Shown in pieces: positions 52,979 to 63,825 of a stretch of DNA of 64,000 nucleotides. A program made the translations under genes and the position numbers. Source of the stretch: Paroedura picta (Eukaryota; Chordata; Lepidosauria; Squamata; Gekkonidae); contig NC_135384.1 of the NCBI RefSeq assembly GCF_049243985.1, forward strand, positions 17,356,501 to 17,420,500. Reading direction: 5' to 3'. The notes beneath the pieces are model-generated. The model worked only from the letters and a program-made list of their open reading frames with translations. It was not told the origin of the DNA and did not search any database. Numbering within the stretch: the first letter of the stretch is position 1; every line of letters starts with the position of its first letter.

Positions 52979-53125
52979 CTACTCGTGAACATCCCAGATC
53001 TCAGACAGGAGCGGTGGAAGTTTCTTGTCTTGAAGACGCAAAGCGAAGACCTGCTCAGAGTGTACGCTGCTCAAGGTCCGCAGGCTCACAAGCTTCATCA
53101 GCATGCGCGGGAACATCAGGTGGTC
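52979..53125 (-). CDS. NR1H2: NR1H2 last coding exon with AF-2
   Basis: Encodes [20 protein letters not shown] and [20 protein letters not shown], then DVHE and TAG at 52981-52979. The sequence is essentially invariant among vertebrate LXRs. Confidence 0.98.
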   Translation of the reverse strand, partial: DHLMFPRMLMKLVSLRTLSSVHSEQVFALRLQDKKLPPLLSEIWDVHE

Positions 53126-56100
53126 CTGTGGGACAGGTATGGAAAATTTAGAAGAGTTCTTTTTTTATATCCCACCTTTCACTACCCAAAGGAGTCTCAA
53201 AGCAGCTTATAATAACCTTCTCTTCCTCTCCTCACAACAGTCACACTGTGAGGGAGGTAAGGCTCTGACAGAACTGCTCAGCAAGAACAGCTCTAACAGA
53301 ACAGTGACTAGCCCAAGGTCACTCAGCTGGCTGCATGGGGAGGAGTGGGGAATCAAACCCAGCTCTCCAGATTAGAGGCTGCTTGGTTGAAAGTCCCTGA
53401 CTGTCAATATGCTTCCGCTATGGTCTGCTTAACGCTATTGGATGTAAACAGGCTGGATCTGCTGTTCTGTTAGGACAGATCCATGAGATCCAGCCCGTTC
53501 CTACAGTGTTTTTAAAAAATTAACTTAAAAAGAGGAGGGGAAAATATCTGCCACTAAGTTGTCCCCTCTAACATTTAAGAGCAAATAGACCTTGGACATG
53601 ATACCCTGTTCGATGGCCTTCTGGGGCCATGGGAAAGCAGATGCTTGCCTAGAAAAAATCACTGATCTGATCTTCTTATCAGCCTTCCCACTGCACATCA
53701 GAAATAACACTGGCCTACAATACAAGGTTGTTGTAAAAATTACTGAGAGAATGCAAACTAGAATATGCTATATAAATATTAAGTATTATAATTAAGCTTC
53801 AAATCTAGTGGTGCCCAAGAAACATTTTAAAGGATTTAGAGGGAGACCTTGTACTCTGGCAGAGGTTTCCCCCATGTATGCCATTGTCACTTTTCTTTTC
53901 ATTCAAAGGATTTCCCAATGTCGCTATTCTGATCCCGTATCTGGAGCCTTTCCACCTTCCAGTCGCTATGATGACCTCCTGGGAAGAGGCTTATTCACCC
54001 TATCCAGTCACAAGAGAGGAGACGGGTGGTTCCAATCTGCAGGGAGGGGGTGGTTTTTCACTTCCCCTGCCAAATCACTGAAAACACCTCCTCAGGCTTA
54101 AGGCTTCTTATTCTATCAGCAGAGAGTGAGAGTGGCTGAAGACCAACATGTTGTCGTAACAGCAAGCTTAGCCTTGAATTCTGAAACTTGAGCGATTTTG
54201 GTCCTCATCCCTTTTTTCATGATTCCGGTGTCTCAATGCTTTTATCCCACCGCACTCCTCCACCCCCCTTCCCCAGGGCCCAGCCCAGACACCTGCGGAC
54301 GGTTGAGGCGGATGTAGGAACTGAGGGCCTCGATGTAGGGCTGCTGCAGGGCCTCCACCAAGCCGTGGTCCTGCACGTTGGGCCGGTCAGCAGAGAAGAT
54401 GTTGATGGCGATGAGCAGGGCGTATTCAGCGTCATCCAGCTGCAGCTGCCGCATGGCCCGGGAGAATTCGAAGATGGGGTTGATGAACTCCACTTGCAGA
54501 CCTTATGGGAGGGGTGAAAGTAGTAAGTCAGAACAAAAAAAGGGTATGTCTTGCCTGCTAGGATGAAAAGGGCAACTGCCAGGGAAATCCCTGCTAGAAA
54601 CTAACAGGGACTAACACCAGAAACCAAAGGCAGGAAATCATAGAAACATAGAGTTGGAAGGGATCCCCCAGGGTCATCTAGTCCAACCCCCTGAATAACG
54701 CAGGAACTCACAACTACCTGCCTACCCATAGTGACCCAAGTGATCCCCCCCACCCCCCACCAAAATTCTCCAGAATCCAGCCTGGCCTGGAGGAAAATCA
54801 CCTGCCATCTCACAGTGGCGATCAGCAATTCCCTGAGTATTAAAGGGAAGGGTCACAAGATATAAACACTGGTATATCCCTACTTGCCCACCCCCTCACA
54901 ATCTGCCTACGTTCATAAAATCAGCATTTCGGTCAGATGAATATCTAGTCTCTGCTTTAAAACTCCCAAAGTGGGAGAACCCACCACCTCCCAAGGAAGC
55001 CTGGACCACTATGGAACTGCTCTGTCAGGAACTTCTTCTGGATGTTTAGCCGAAAATTCTTTAGAATTAATTTAAACCCACTGGTTCTGGTCTGACCCTC
55101 TGGGGGAACAGAAAACAACTCTGCTCCATCTTCTGTATGACAGCCCTTCAAGTATTTGAAGATGGTTATCCTGTCACCTCTTAGTTGCCTTCTCTGCAGG
55201 CTAAACAGACCAAGCTCCCTCAACCTTTCCTCATACGTATTGGGCTCCAAACCCCTCACCATCTTTGTCGCCCTCCTCTGGACACGCTCCAGTTTCTCTA
55301 CACCCCTCTTCAACTGTGGTGCCCAAAACTGAACACAGAACTCCAAGTGAGGCCGAGCCAGAGCAGAGCAAAGCGTGATCATCATAAAGTAATCTTGCTA
55401 TATACTTTTTTCAGAAGAAAACTAATTTCACTATGGAGGGCTGTGTTAACGGCCTACCAAAGCATGGAGGTTCAAAGTTCCCACTGAGTCAGAGGGCCTG
55501 AAACAGATACACCCCTTTTGCTCTCAGGAGTGTACATACAAGAAAAAGGTCATTGAAAAATATAGTAGAATGCATTCCAAATTCCTGGAGGATAGTACCA
55601 CCCAGGCGAGTGTGCCACCCCAGCAGACGGCTGAAAGAAGAGCAGGAGCTTGCCAGATCTGGAAACACTGCAGCCTTGACCATGTCCTTTTACCAGATGC
55701 ATGGAGAGACCATCGTCACAATGCTGGCAGGAGTCTTATTTGCAAGGGGAGCTTTCCTGGACAGCAGTTTCTTGTGGTGCGAATCCTAAGCAAGGGTTAC
55801 TTAGGCAAATCCTAAGCAAGGATTATTTACTAAGAAGGGTTACACCAGGGTTAGTCAAACTGCAGCCCTCCAGATGTCCATGGACTACAATTCCCAGGAG
55901 CCCCTGCCAGCGAATGCCTTCTAAGCCCACCAAAGTCAATGGGTTGGATCCTAACCACTTTTCCACTGGTGAAAGAAGGGCAGCTTTTGACCCTTTGAAA
56001 TGGCTATGGGTCAGACCCAACCAGGTTTTCTGCTTGTGTTAAAGGACTGTTCCCCAAAGAACAACTATGCTGGGGATTACTGGAACTGTGTGGACAAAAG

Positions 56101-59100
56101 CCACAGGGCACAGGGGATTTAGGCAAGCTTGAATGAAAAAGCTAGAAACAGCTGTGTGCCAGGGGTCACAGGACACCCCGTGGACTGAAGCCGAGAGGGA
56201 ACAGAGCCACAGCGAGAAAGAGAATTAGTCCAAGCAAGTCCAAGCAGCAAATTCAAACTGTGTGCCTTAGAAGTCTGTAACTCTGTTTAGGACTGCACTG
56301 TGCAGAAGTAGCAATTTGGGGGAGGGAGGGGAGGTTCCTTCCTTGGTAAATTTCCACTGGCAAGCTGTCCCAAGGAGTAGCCTTTTTTGGGAACAGACTC
56401 CCAGCCACCCCCAGCACTTTGTACGTTGACCCGTCTCACCTGCACGATGAAAGTCATCCTTGCTGTAGGTGAAATCTTTTAGAAATGTAATACACTGGGT
56501 TTCGTGGTTATAGCGCCGTGCCGTCTCCAACAGCATGATCTGGGGAAACAAATAGGTGTGAAGTTGCCTGCTATTCTTTGCTTATGCCCAGCATCCAACA
56601 ATGAACCAGACAGGCAACATCACAGTCCTAAAGAACTCTCCACTGTTTTCCCTTTGCACTGTGTTCCGTTCCCAGGCCTAGGCCAGGGGTAGTCAAACTG
56701 CAGCCCTCGAAATGTCCATGGACCACAATTCCCATGAGCCCCTGCCAGGGGCAGTCAAACTGCGCTCCTTGAGATTTCCATGGATTACAATTCCCAATAG
56801 CCTCTGCTAGGGGTAGTCAAACTGCGGCCCTCGAGATGTCCATGGACTACAATTCCCATGAGCCCCGGGGCTCACGGGAATTGTAGTCCAAGGACATCTC
56901 GAGGGCCGCAGTTTGATTACCCCTGGCCTAGGCCAAATCATGGGTTGGATCCAACCAGCTTTTCTACTGTTGAAAAGGGAGGAAAAACGGTTGACTGAAA
57001 CAGGGACGGAGTGAAAAAGCTTGCAGGATCCACTCCTGAGTTTGAGCTACATCACTTGAGACTTTAGAAATGGGCCAAGATGGCCGAGTTCCACTCCATT
57101 TAAAAAGGATCCTTTACCATGATGTATCTGATATATCTTCTCCAATCTATTCCATAACGTTGATAAGTTAGGAAATTCATACCATCTATAACAACTGGCA
57201 GTCTTCAAGCAAAGGTTGGATACACACTTTTCTTGGATGCTTTAGGATGCTCTGGGCTAATACTGCGTTGAGCAGGGGGTTGGACTAGATGGCCTGTGTG
57301 GCCCCTTCCAACTCTATGATTCTATAACACAGTGGTCCCCAACCTTTTTTATTCTGGGGACCGGCAGGGCAACTGCCCCGCCCGCGCATCACACATGCGC
57401 GGCCGAAATAGCGCATGCGTGATTTCGGCCATGCATGGCGCATGTGCGTATGCGCGGCCCAGCTGCGCAGGCGCGGCCCTGATTCCCTCTCCCCCCCCCC
57501 TCTCACAGTAAGAAGCTTCCCAGGCCGCAAGCTTGCGGCCTGGGAAGTTTTTTACTGCGGGGGGGGCGGGGAGAGGGAACCACGGCCCAGCGCCATGGCC
57601 TTCGCGGCCCAGTACCGGGCCGTGGACCGCAGGTTGGGGACCACTGCTATAACAAATCAATCGAATCCTGCATATGAGGAACAGTAAAGGGGTTTTCAGC
57701 CTTCTCTGTAAACATGGTGGCTTTGTGTGTGTGTATTCTTCATGATGCATCAGCAGTTGTGGGTGGCACAGCCCACAGGTTTATGAAGAGGAAGGGTAGG
57801 CAACTGTAAGCCACTTTGGAACTCCTTTGGATAGTAAAAGTGGGATACCAAAAAATCAGCTCATCTTTTCTTGTGGGTCACTCACAGATGCAGGAACCCC
57901 CAATCTTCACTGCTTCCCTAACGGCCTCCTTTCAGAAGCAGAACATCCAATTCTATCAGGACACAAGATCCCACTTGTCAGTCACAACAACAGGATCCAG
58001 CCATATTACGGGGGTGCCCGGGAAGAGCGCAGACAGTCCTAGGCTTGGACGTAACCCTGCTAAGCCCTCGAACGGATCGCTGGGACCCCGCCTTCCTTTA
58101 CCTCAATGGTAGAGGCCTTGAGAAGTGCGATCTGGTCCTCCCGGGAGAGCTGCAGGAAGCCGGGCACCTGCTTGGCAAAGTCCACGATCTCCTGCACAGA
58201 GATGATGGCCAGCTCCGTGAAGTGGGCAAAGCGCTGCTGCCGGGCCTCCCGGCTGTTGGGGTCGCTGCCCATCGGCCACGGCTGGGAGACGAAGCAGAGG
58301 AATTGCGAGGGAAGCAACAAAGAGAGAGGAGGGATGAGGCAACGCTGGGAAGGGACCGACAAGACCGGTGGTCACACACACACACAACACCCCCAGCCCC
58401 TCCACATTCTGCCCCCAATTCCTACCACCAAAGGAACGCTGGCTAGAAAAAACAATGCCCTACTCTTTATCCAGACCAGCAAGACATGCTCTATGCCTTT
58501 TTTGTGCGATTAATTCCTATTTTATCTATATGTTTCTTTTTTGGGGGGGGGGGAGGATGGTCAATTGACTGAATAAAAGTATGATGATGTGAAAGTGAAA
58601 GTAGCACTGTTTTCAGGATACCTTTTCACAAGCAATTAGCTTCCTAAGAAGCACCACAGTGTGGGCTAAGGGGACCTTTGTGGATTCAGGGTCAATCTGT
58701 ATGGAAATTCTTTGATTGGACAAAGGTCATGGAAGGGAAAAGCTCCCAAATCTTGATAGCTCCCCTTAATCTGGAAGAATACAGGAGCCTGTGATCTGAC
58801 CCACGCAAGAACTTAGCCGTTTTCCAAATTCCTTGTTCATCCCCCCCCCCTCAGTGAGAATTTCCTATTGACAAGTAACAGATTGCGTATCTCATGGGCA
58901 AAAGCAGTGAGGGGACCAAGAATCTGTGCCATGCATGCATGGGCACACACACGCTCTGACCCCCCCTCTTACAGAAGCCCAGGGGCTCTCTCCCTTTCCC
59001 ATATTCTGACTCCCAAGACCCAGATTCCTGGGCAGAGATCCCCAGGGCTCCCCATTTTTCTTAGCATTAGCACATTGAATTTCACTGTCTCCACCCCCCC

Positions 59101-62100
59101 CCCTCCAGAGGCCCCCTCAGCATCTTGCTTGTTTTCTTACTAAGTCTAGATGAAGAAAAGGCTGACAGTGTAGTCAGTGTAGGCATTGCCTCTTTGTCTA
59201 TTTTGTTCTTCTTAAACATTCCTTGAGGCTAATCAACAAGCAGTTTGACTGTGCCAGTCATCATACTCCAGTGAGAGATGGGGGGGTGGGAGTCTGCGTG
59301 AGGAGGGCGGGCATGCCTGCACAGTTGCACGAGTGAAGAGATTGGAGCGGAGGGAAAGGACGGTTTACCTATCTGTGATCGAGGAAGTCTGCAGAGAGGG
59401 GTGTTTTCCCACCTGTCCCCCAAAATCTGCTGCCTGAAACAACTGCCTCAGGTAACCTCGTCAGAGAGCCAACCATAAGGAGAGGTTTAGAAAGATGAGT
59501 GGTTACAGACGGGATTGCTAGCTTTGCTCAAGGAAGGGCAAGCGGGGGGGGGGGGGGGAGTGTTGAGAAAAGAAGCTGGTGCAACCCACTCCTCTGCCTC
59601 CAACCAACCATCTCTCCATTCGTTGTCTCCTCAGGAAGGCATCTTCTCCCTCAATGAAAGAATGACTGGTGTGACACAAACCAGCCTCCCTTCCCAGAAT
59701 GGCTCAGGCAGGCAGAGATGGGATATATCCCATCAGGAAATCGGAAACACCCCGGAGATCAAATGCGCTTTACTGTCTCTTCAGACTCCTCAGCAGTGGG
59801 GAAAGGCCTAACTATTTACTTCATGGCCATCTCCAAATTATGCATAGCGGCTCAATGTCTAGGCCAAGGGTAGTCACACTGCGGCCCTCCAGATGTCCAT
59901 GGACTACAATTCCCAGGAGCCCCTGCCAGCGAATGCTGGCAGGGGCTCATGGGAATTGTAGTCCATGGACATCTGGAGGGCCGCAGTTTGACTACCCCTG
60001 GTCTAGGCCAAGATAGTTCTGCAGGATGGGAAGAGGCATCAGCGGGGCACTTATACATCCTCCTGACTCCCAAATCGTCAAAGATTACCGTGACTTTGGG
60101 CTGGTCACTGAAGCTCCTCTTGTTGCATTGCTGTTGCGCGGCCACCAGCTGCTGAATCATGCCTTCCTGCTGGGGGGTGAGGGGGGCTGGCTCAGGCTGG
60201 AGCAGCGCAGGATCGCAGGGCAGTGGGGGCACCCGAAGGACCTCGCCTCTGCCCGCTTCCCCGCCTGATGCCCCTTCCCCCTCCTGCTGTTTACGGATCT
60301 TCTTTTTTCGGATCTGCTCTTCGGATAACACAACTGAGGAGAAATGATGCAGACACAGCCCTGAGTTCCAGCTGCGCATCTCTCGCTTGCCCTCTCCCTC
60401 CTCCCAGCCCCACATGTCCCCACACTCACATTCCTCCCGCATGCCTGCCTGCCGGCACTTTTTCAAGCGGCACTCCTGGCATTTTCGGCGCAGGTACATG
60501 TTCATGTGGCACTGCCCACTGCCCTTGCAGGCGTATTGCGCCCCCTTGATGACGCTGCGCCGGAAGAAGCCCTTGCAGCCCTCACAGCTGAGGACGTTGT
60601 AGTGGAACCCCGATGCCTTGTCCCCACACACGCTGCACACCTCGTCCCCCAGCATCTTTGGGGCAGGGCCCTTCTTGCGCTTGCGGGCTGGCTCCTCAGC
60701 TGGGCGGGAGGGGAGGCAAAACCAACAAGGAAACATCAGTTCCAATTTCTGCACGTTGTAACAGCTGCAAAGTCACTCATAAAACAGGCTTCTAACCTTA
60801 AAAACTCCATTTTCCCCAAAAGAGAACTGAAGTTGAAAGAAGGGGAAAAAGAAACTTATTCAAGATTACCCTCCTCATGCTATAATAATGATAGTGGGGA
60901 TCCATCATCAGATTCCCCTCCTCTGCCCAGGAGAACAAATATGGGAAAAGCAGTCATGGAAGTCTGTGTGGGTGTTAAGATAGCCATTTACTGATGACCA
61001 AAGGAGCCCTTTTTTAAAAGAAGCCGTCTCTGCCTGGGCTAGCAGGCAAAGCTCAGTTCCTTGGCAGACAACCTGTTCTTCAAGCGCTTATAAACTCTTC
61101 AGCCATGACACACTCACGCACTTCAGCCAATGTTCGTGGGCAGAAGCAGAAGCCAGGCACTTTGAACACAAACCAACAGGGCTGGGAAGAGAGCCTCATA
61201 GCACTCTGGGTGAGTAAGATGATATGGACCATGGCACTTGCCGACACACCATTCTTCTGACAGAAAATTCTCCTCTCACAGAAAAGTCAGAGGAGGAAAA
61301 TAAAACAAGGGGACAGGCACCTCAATGGTCTTTTATCCACACCAAAGCTAATAGCATCTTGGAGGGTTAGGCACCTATTTAACCAGATAAATGGCCCAAA
61401 AAGAACAGCTGGCTTTTTATGCCTTGCTTTTTACTACCTGAAGGAGTTTCAAAGTGGCTAACACTCACATTGCTTTAGGATGCTTAGGGCTGATCCTGCG
61501 TAGAGCAGGAGGTTGGACTAGATGGCCTGTATGGCCCCTTCCAACTCTATGATTCTATGATACCTTTCCTCTTACCACAACAGGCACCCTTTGAGGTAGG
61601 TGAGGCTGAGAGAGCTCTGAGAGAACTGTGACTTGCCCACAGTCACCCACCTGGCTGCACATGGAGGAATCAAACCCATTTCTCCAGATTAGAAGCCACC
61701 AGTCTTAACCCCTACATCAAGCTGGCTTTAAAGAGAAAAGGTTCCTCCAGGACCCTGATCTAAATGTTCCTCCTGAAGGCAGCCTTTACACATCAAGTGA
61801 GCCAGGCAGAGGTCCCCAGTTCAATGAGGTCTGGTCCTTATAGGAGGCAAAATAGAGCATCTTTTAGAATGTCTGCTCTGTGGCTCAGTTGAGACATAAT
61901 GCAGAATCGGAGTTCATTTGAACTGCAGCTAGCTTGTGAAACCAGGATTCAGTTTGCATGCAATCACCTGGACCCAAAGCCGAGTCCCTTTCCCCCGCGC
62001 TGTGTGTGGAACTCTCTCCATCATCTGTGCAAACTGTCTCAATTTTCACGGCGTTCAGAGCCTCCGGCTTGGTCTCCGTCCACTCATCTTTGACTTGCAG

Positions 62101-62261
62101 AGAGGGTTCTCCATCTTCTGTTTACAAATGAGAAACAGGAGAGAAGGAAATATCTGATACTTGAAAAGCCCAACTCTGTTCAGTAGTTGGCCAGTGGGTC
62201 AGTTGTCAGTTAGGAGCTTACCTAATGGTAACCGAAGTTCATCAGTGCCTGTTTTGGCCAT
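52979..62261 (-). CDS. NR1H2: liver X receptor beta, 8 coding exons
   Basis: Joined exons (minus strand): 62261-62222, 62117-61968, 60699-60430, 60333-60089, 58281-58102, 56539-56440, 54501-54293, 53125-52979. They total 1341 nt and give 446 residues, against 461 in human. The product is an oxysterol-activated nuclear receptor that binds DR4 elements as a heterodimer with RXR and controls cholesterol efflux and lipogenic genes. The DNA-binding domain (C85-C145) has P-box [11 protein letters not shown]. The ligand-binding domain runs from about 236 to 446. H420 and W442 correspond to the human activation-switch pair H435/W457, and the AF-2 helix [10 protein letters not shown] is intact. [20 protein letters not shown] and [19 protein letters not shown] favour beta over alpha, and adjacency to POLD1 agrees. 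The alpha paralogue is the only serious alternative, and the DNA-binding domain does look partly alpha-like. Confidence 0.96.
53155..53400 (-). repeat. tRNA-derived SINE 30 bp from the NR1H2 last exon
   Basis: TTATATCCCACCTTTCACTA to CTCTCCAGATTAGAGGC. It begins about 30 bp upstream of the last NR1H2 acceptor (53126), so its tail lies within the acceptor/branch-point region. Confidence 0.72.
54293..54501 (-). CDS. NR1H2: NR1H2 ligand-binding domain, residues 329-398
   Basis: Encodes [20 protein letters not shown] and [20 protein letters not shown], then [12 protein letters not shown] and LNRPQ. Confidence 0.98.
54635..55387 (-). mobile_element. CR1 LINE 3' part in an NR1H2 intron
   Basis: An open frame of about 140 codons carries [20 protein letters not shown] and [20 protein letters not shown], the CR1 ORF2 C-terminus, followed by the ATCATAGAAACATAGAG end. 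Confidence 0.88.
55846..55918. mobile_element. palindromic MITE, copy 8, left arm only
   Basis: Begins CAGGGTTAGTC and runs to the palindrome centre (CCAGCGAATG), where it stops. No matching duplication is seen on the right, so the other half is deleted. Inside an NR1H2 intron. Confidence 0.8.
56440..56539 (-). CDS. NR1H2: NR1H2 ligand-binding domain, residues 296-328
   Basis: Encodes [20 protein letters not shown] and [13 protein letters not shown], a beta-type sequence (alpha has SRRYNPGSE here). Confidence 0.97.
56684..56925. mobile_element. palindromic MITE, copy 9, four arms
   Basis: Perfect GCCTAGGC duplications (56676-56683, 56926-56933) enclose three left arms in direct tandem (56684-56745, 56746-56807, and from 56808) and one right arm ending at 56925. 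Tandem spacing is 62 bp. The arms share CTCGAG-like changes in place of the usual CTCCAG, so they arose from one another locally. Confidence 0.88.
57193..57329 (+). mobile_element. CR1 LINE 3' tip
   Basis: TTGGACTAGATGGCCTGTGT and CAACTCTATGATTCTATAAC. The CpG-rich hAT at 57330 landed in its terminal octamer repeats. Confidence 0.8.
57330..57646. mobile_element. CpG-rich hAT-like element, second copy
   Basis: Same termini as the 30695 element, with perfect CTATAACA duplications (57322-57329, 57647-57654). The right-hand interior (AAGCTTGCGGCCTGGGAAG) is shared. The left-hand interior is instead made of GCGCATGCG-type repeats. It is inserted directly at the 3' end of a CR1 fragment. Confidence 0.88.
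57783..57875 (+). repeat. tRNA-derived SINE, 3' end only
   Basis: GAAGAGGAAGGGTAGGCAAC then AAGCCACTTTGGAACTCC and AGTGGGATACC. The head is missing. Confidence 0.65.
58102..58281 (-). CDS. NR1H2: NR1H2 ligand-binding domain, residues 236-295
   Basis: Encodes [20 protein letters not shown] and [20 protein letters not shown], then [10 protein letters not shown]. This is the helix 3-5 signature, almost identical to human LXR beta. Confidence 0.98.
59865..60000. mobile_element. palindromic MITE, copy 10
   Basis: Two arms with perfect GTCTAGGC duplications (59857-59864, 60001-60008). The left arm is the CCCAGGAG type and the right arm the CCCATGAG type. It lies in the NR1H2 intron 88 bp from the hinge exon donor. 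Confidence 0.9.
60089..60333 (-). CDS. NR1H2: NR1H2 hinge exon, residues 154-235
   Basis: Encodes [16 protein letters not shown], a variable Gly/Glu/Pro-rich hinge without the Gln/Ser repeats of the human protein, then [20 protein letters not shown] and PKVT. The junction codon with the previous exon reads TTT (Phe154), where human alpha and beta receptors have Cys. Confidence 0.95.
60430..60699 (-). CDS. NR1H2: NR1H2 DNA-binding domain exon
   Basis: Encodes residues 64-153: basic [12 protein letters not shown], zinc finger 1 (C85, C88, C102, C105) and zinc finger 2 (C121, C127, C137, C140), then [14 protein letters not shown]. The intron that follows is only 96 bp. Confidence 0.97.
61405..61730 (-). 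repeat. tRNA-derived SINE interrupted by a CR1 tail
   Basis: The SINE 3' part (61405-61470) and 5' part (61564-61730, ending CCCCTACATCAAGCTGGC) are separated by 93 bp of CR1 3' end. The interruption dates the CR1 insertion after the SINE. Confidence 0.75.
61471..61563 (+). mobile_element. CR1 LINE 3' tip inside a SINE
   Basis: TGCTTTAGGATGCTTAGGGC through AACTCTATGATTCTATGATA, inserted in the SINE at 61405-61730. Confidence 0.8.
61968..62117 (-). CDS. NR1H2: NR1H2 second coding exon, residues 14-63
   Basis: Encodes [20 protein letters not shown] then [16 protein letters not shown], an acidic AF-1 region. VKDE and VKIE both fit the psi-K-x-E sumoylation pattern. It starts two bases into a codon and ends one base in, fitting both neighbours exactly. 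Little similarity to mammals is expected here. Confidence 0.78.
62222..62261 (-). CDS. NR1H2: NR1H2 first coding exon, residues 1-13
   Basis: ATG at 62261-62259 begins [13 protein letters not shown], with donor GT at 62221-62220 after one base of codon 14. An in-frame TGA lies nine bases before the ATG, so translation cannot start further upstream in this exon. The sequence does not resemble the human N-terminus; the call rests on phase, donor and position. Confidence 0.7.
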
Positions 62262-63390
62262 CTCAGGGTGTCAGCCACAGCAACATTGCATAACGTAGCC
62301 CTAGAGCCAGGTAGATAAAAGAGAGTTGAACCAAACCCACACTGTCCCCCGAGCTCTGTTTCTCCCCCATCTCCCCAGGAAAAGGGATAAAGGCACACTT
62401 TGTCTCCCAGCATCTTGTAACTGGGGGCAGGTGCTAATTCAAGGCCCTGAAGAGGACAACCTGGTCCTCCCTGTATGGCATTATGCCATACTGAAGTCCC
62501 ACCCCACCCCAAACCCCATCCTCTGCAGGCCACATCCTCAAAGTCTCCAGGTTTTCCGCAACTCAGAGCTGGTAACCCTAGTCTCAGTTCTCATAACATT
62601 TCTTCTCCCATACACACACACACACATTCCACTCCCACCCACACTTACAGATCTTAGGGCTCTCCTTTCTAACGTACAGTGTGGTGAAAAGGGCTTGCAA
62701 GGAGTTGTTTCCCTAAACCTCACCTTTCTTCCCACGGTGGGGAAGAGACTCAGCTGAATGAGGTCCACATAAGAGGGTTCATGGGGCCACAGTCAGGGGT
62801 GTGGAGTGGGGCCAGGGCGAGTGGTTGTGGTCTGAGGAAGAACTGCAAACGGAAAGGGACACTGAAGTCACTTTCTTTCTTTCATTTACTTCATCCGCAG
62901 TCTACTTTTCTCGCTGAATCTCAAGGCAGATGATGCAATTAAAAACAACCCAATAGAAAGATGCAGAATGCAATAAAAGCCAGACCACAAAATTAGGGAA
63001 TGCTCTAGAAAAAGGAGGGTTATTTATTTATTCTATTCATAAGCGGCCGCTCGTGGCCTGCCATCTTGCAGTGGCTAACAACAATAAAATTACAATAAAA
63101 ACATACAAAATTACAATCTACAACCTTGCCTCAGAACCCATCCTCACCCCTCCGGTCTGCCAGCCCATCAATCAAATCCCAAATCAGATCCCAAGTCCCC
63201 AGGGGTGATGTTACAAGCGAGCAACCTCAAAGGAGGAGCAAGGTTTTCTGTCAGCAGTTATAAAACTGCAGAACAGTGGTTTAAAACCAGTACAATGCAT
63301 AATGAACACTCCCTAAAGTTTCACAGACAAGAACTAGAGCCCTGTTCCCTATATAAATGTATGAAATACTGAAGATAATTTGCTTTTTAG
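62262..63390. other. upstream flank of NR1H2, first exon not found
   Basis: The first coding exon must be preceded by 5' UTR. A possible acceptor (CTCTAG, about 50 nt above ATG) is present, but no CpG-rich promoter is seen up to 64000. The true start site probably lies outside the window. 62480-62580 contains a family B fragment. Confidence 0.4.
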
Positions 63391-63391
63391 A

Positions 63392-63620
63392 AGAGCTGGT
63401 TTCTTATACCTTGCTTTTCACTAGCTGAAGGATTCCCAGAATGGCTTGCAAACACCTTTTCTTTTCTCTCACTACAACAGCCATGCTGTGACGTAGGTAG
63501 GGCTGAGAGAGCTCTGTAAGAACTGCTCTAAGAGAACTGACTGGCTACCCAGCCGACTGCAAGTGGAGGAGGAATTAAACCCAGTACTCCAGATTAGAAT
63601 CTGCCACTCTTAACCACTCT
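63392..63620 (-). repeat. tRNA-derived SINE, minus strand, diverged
   Basis: TAGAAGAGCTGGTTTCTTAT, CTACAACAGCCATGCTGTGA and AGATTAGAATCTGCC follow the usual order. Confidence 0.68.
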
Positions 63621-63621
63621 T

Positions 63622-63825
63622 TATTTATTTAGTACAGTTTTATCCTGTGCTTTTTCTTCTAAGGAGCTACACACTTCTCTTTCCCTTCCCCATTTAATCT
63701 TCACAACAACCTTATGAGGTAGGTTAGACTGAGAGTCAGCTTCCATGGCAGAGTGGGGATTGAAACATGGTTTTCCTAGATCCTGGTCTGACACTCCAAC
63801 CCCTTCACCTAGCTCGCTTTTTACA
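63622..63825 (-). repeat. tRNA-derived SINE, second type
   Basis: TTATTTATTTAGTACAG tail, TTAATCTTCACAACAACCTT body and AGATCCTGGTCTGACACTCC head. The head lies at the right. Confidence 0.62.

Noticed and set aside
59852-60754. A 300-codon minus-strand open frame covering the NR1H2 zinc fingers
   Set aside because: It reads through a 96-bp intron and runs on into a MITE. Phase and splice signals show two exons instead of one long exon.
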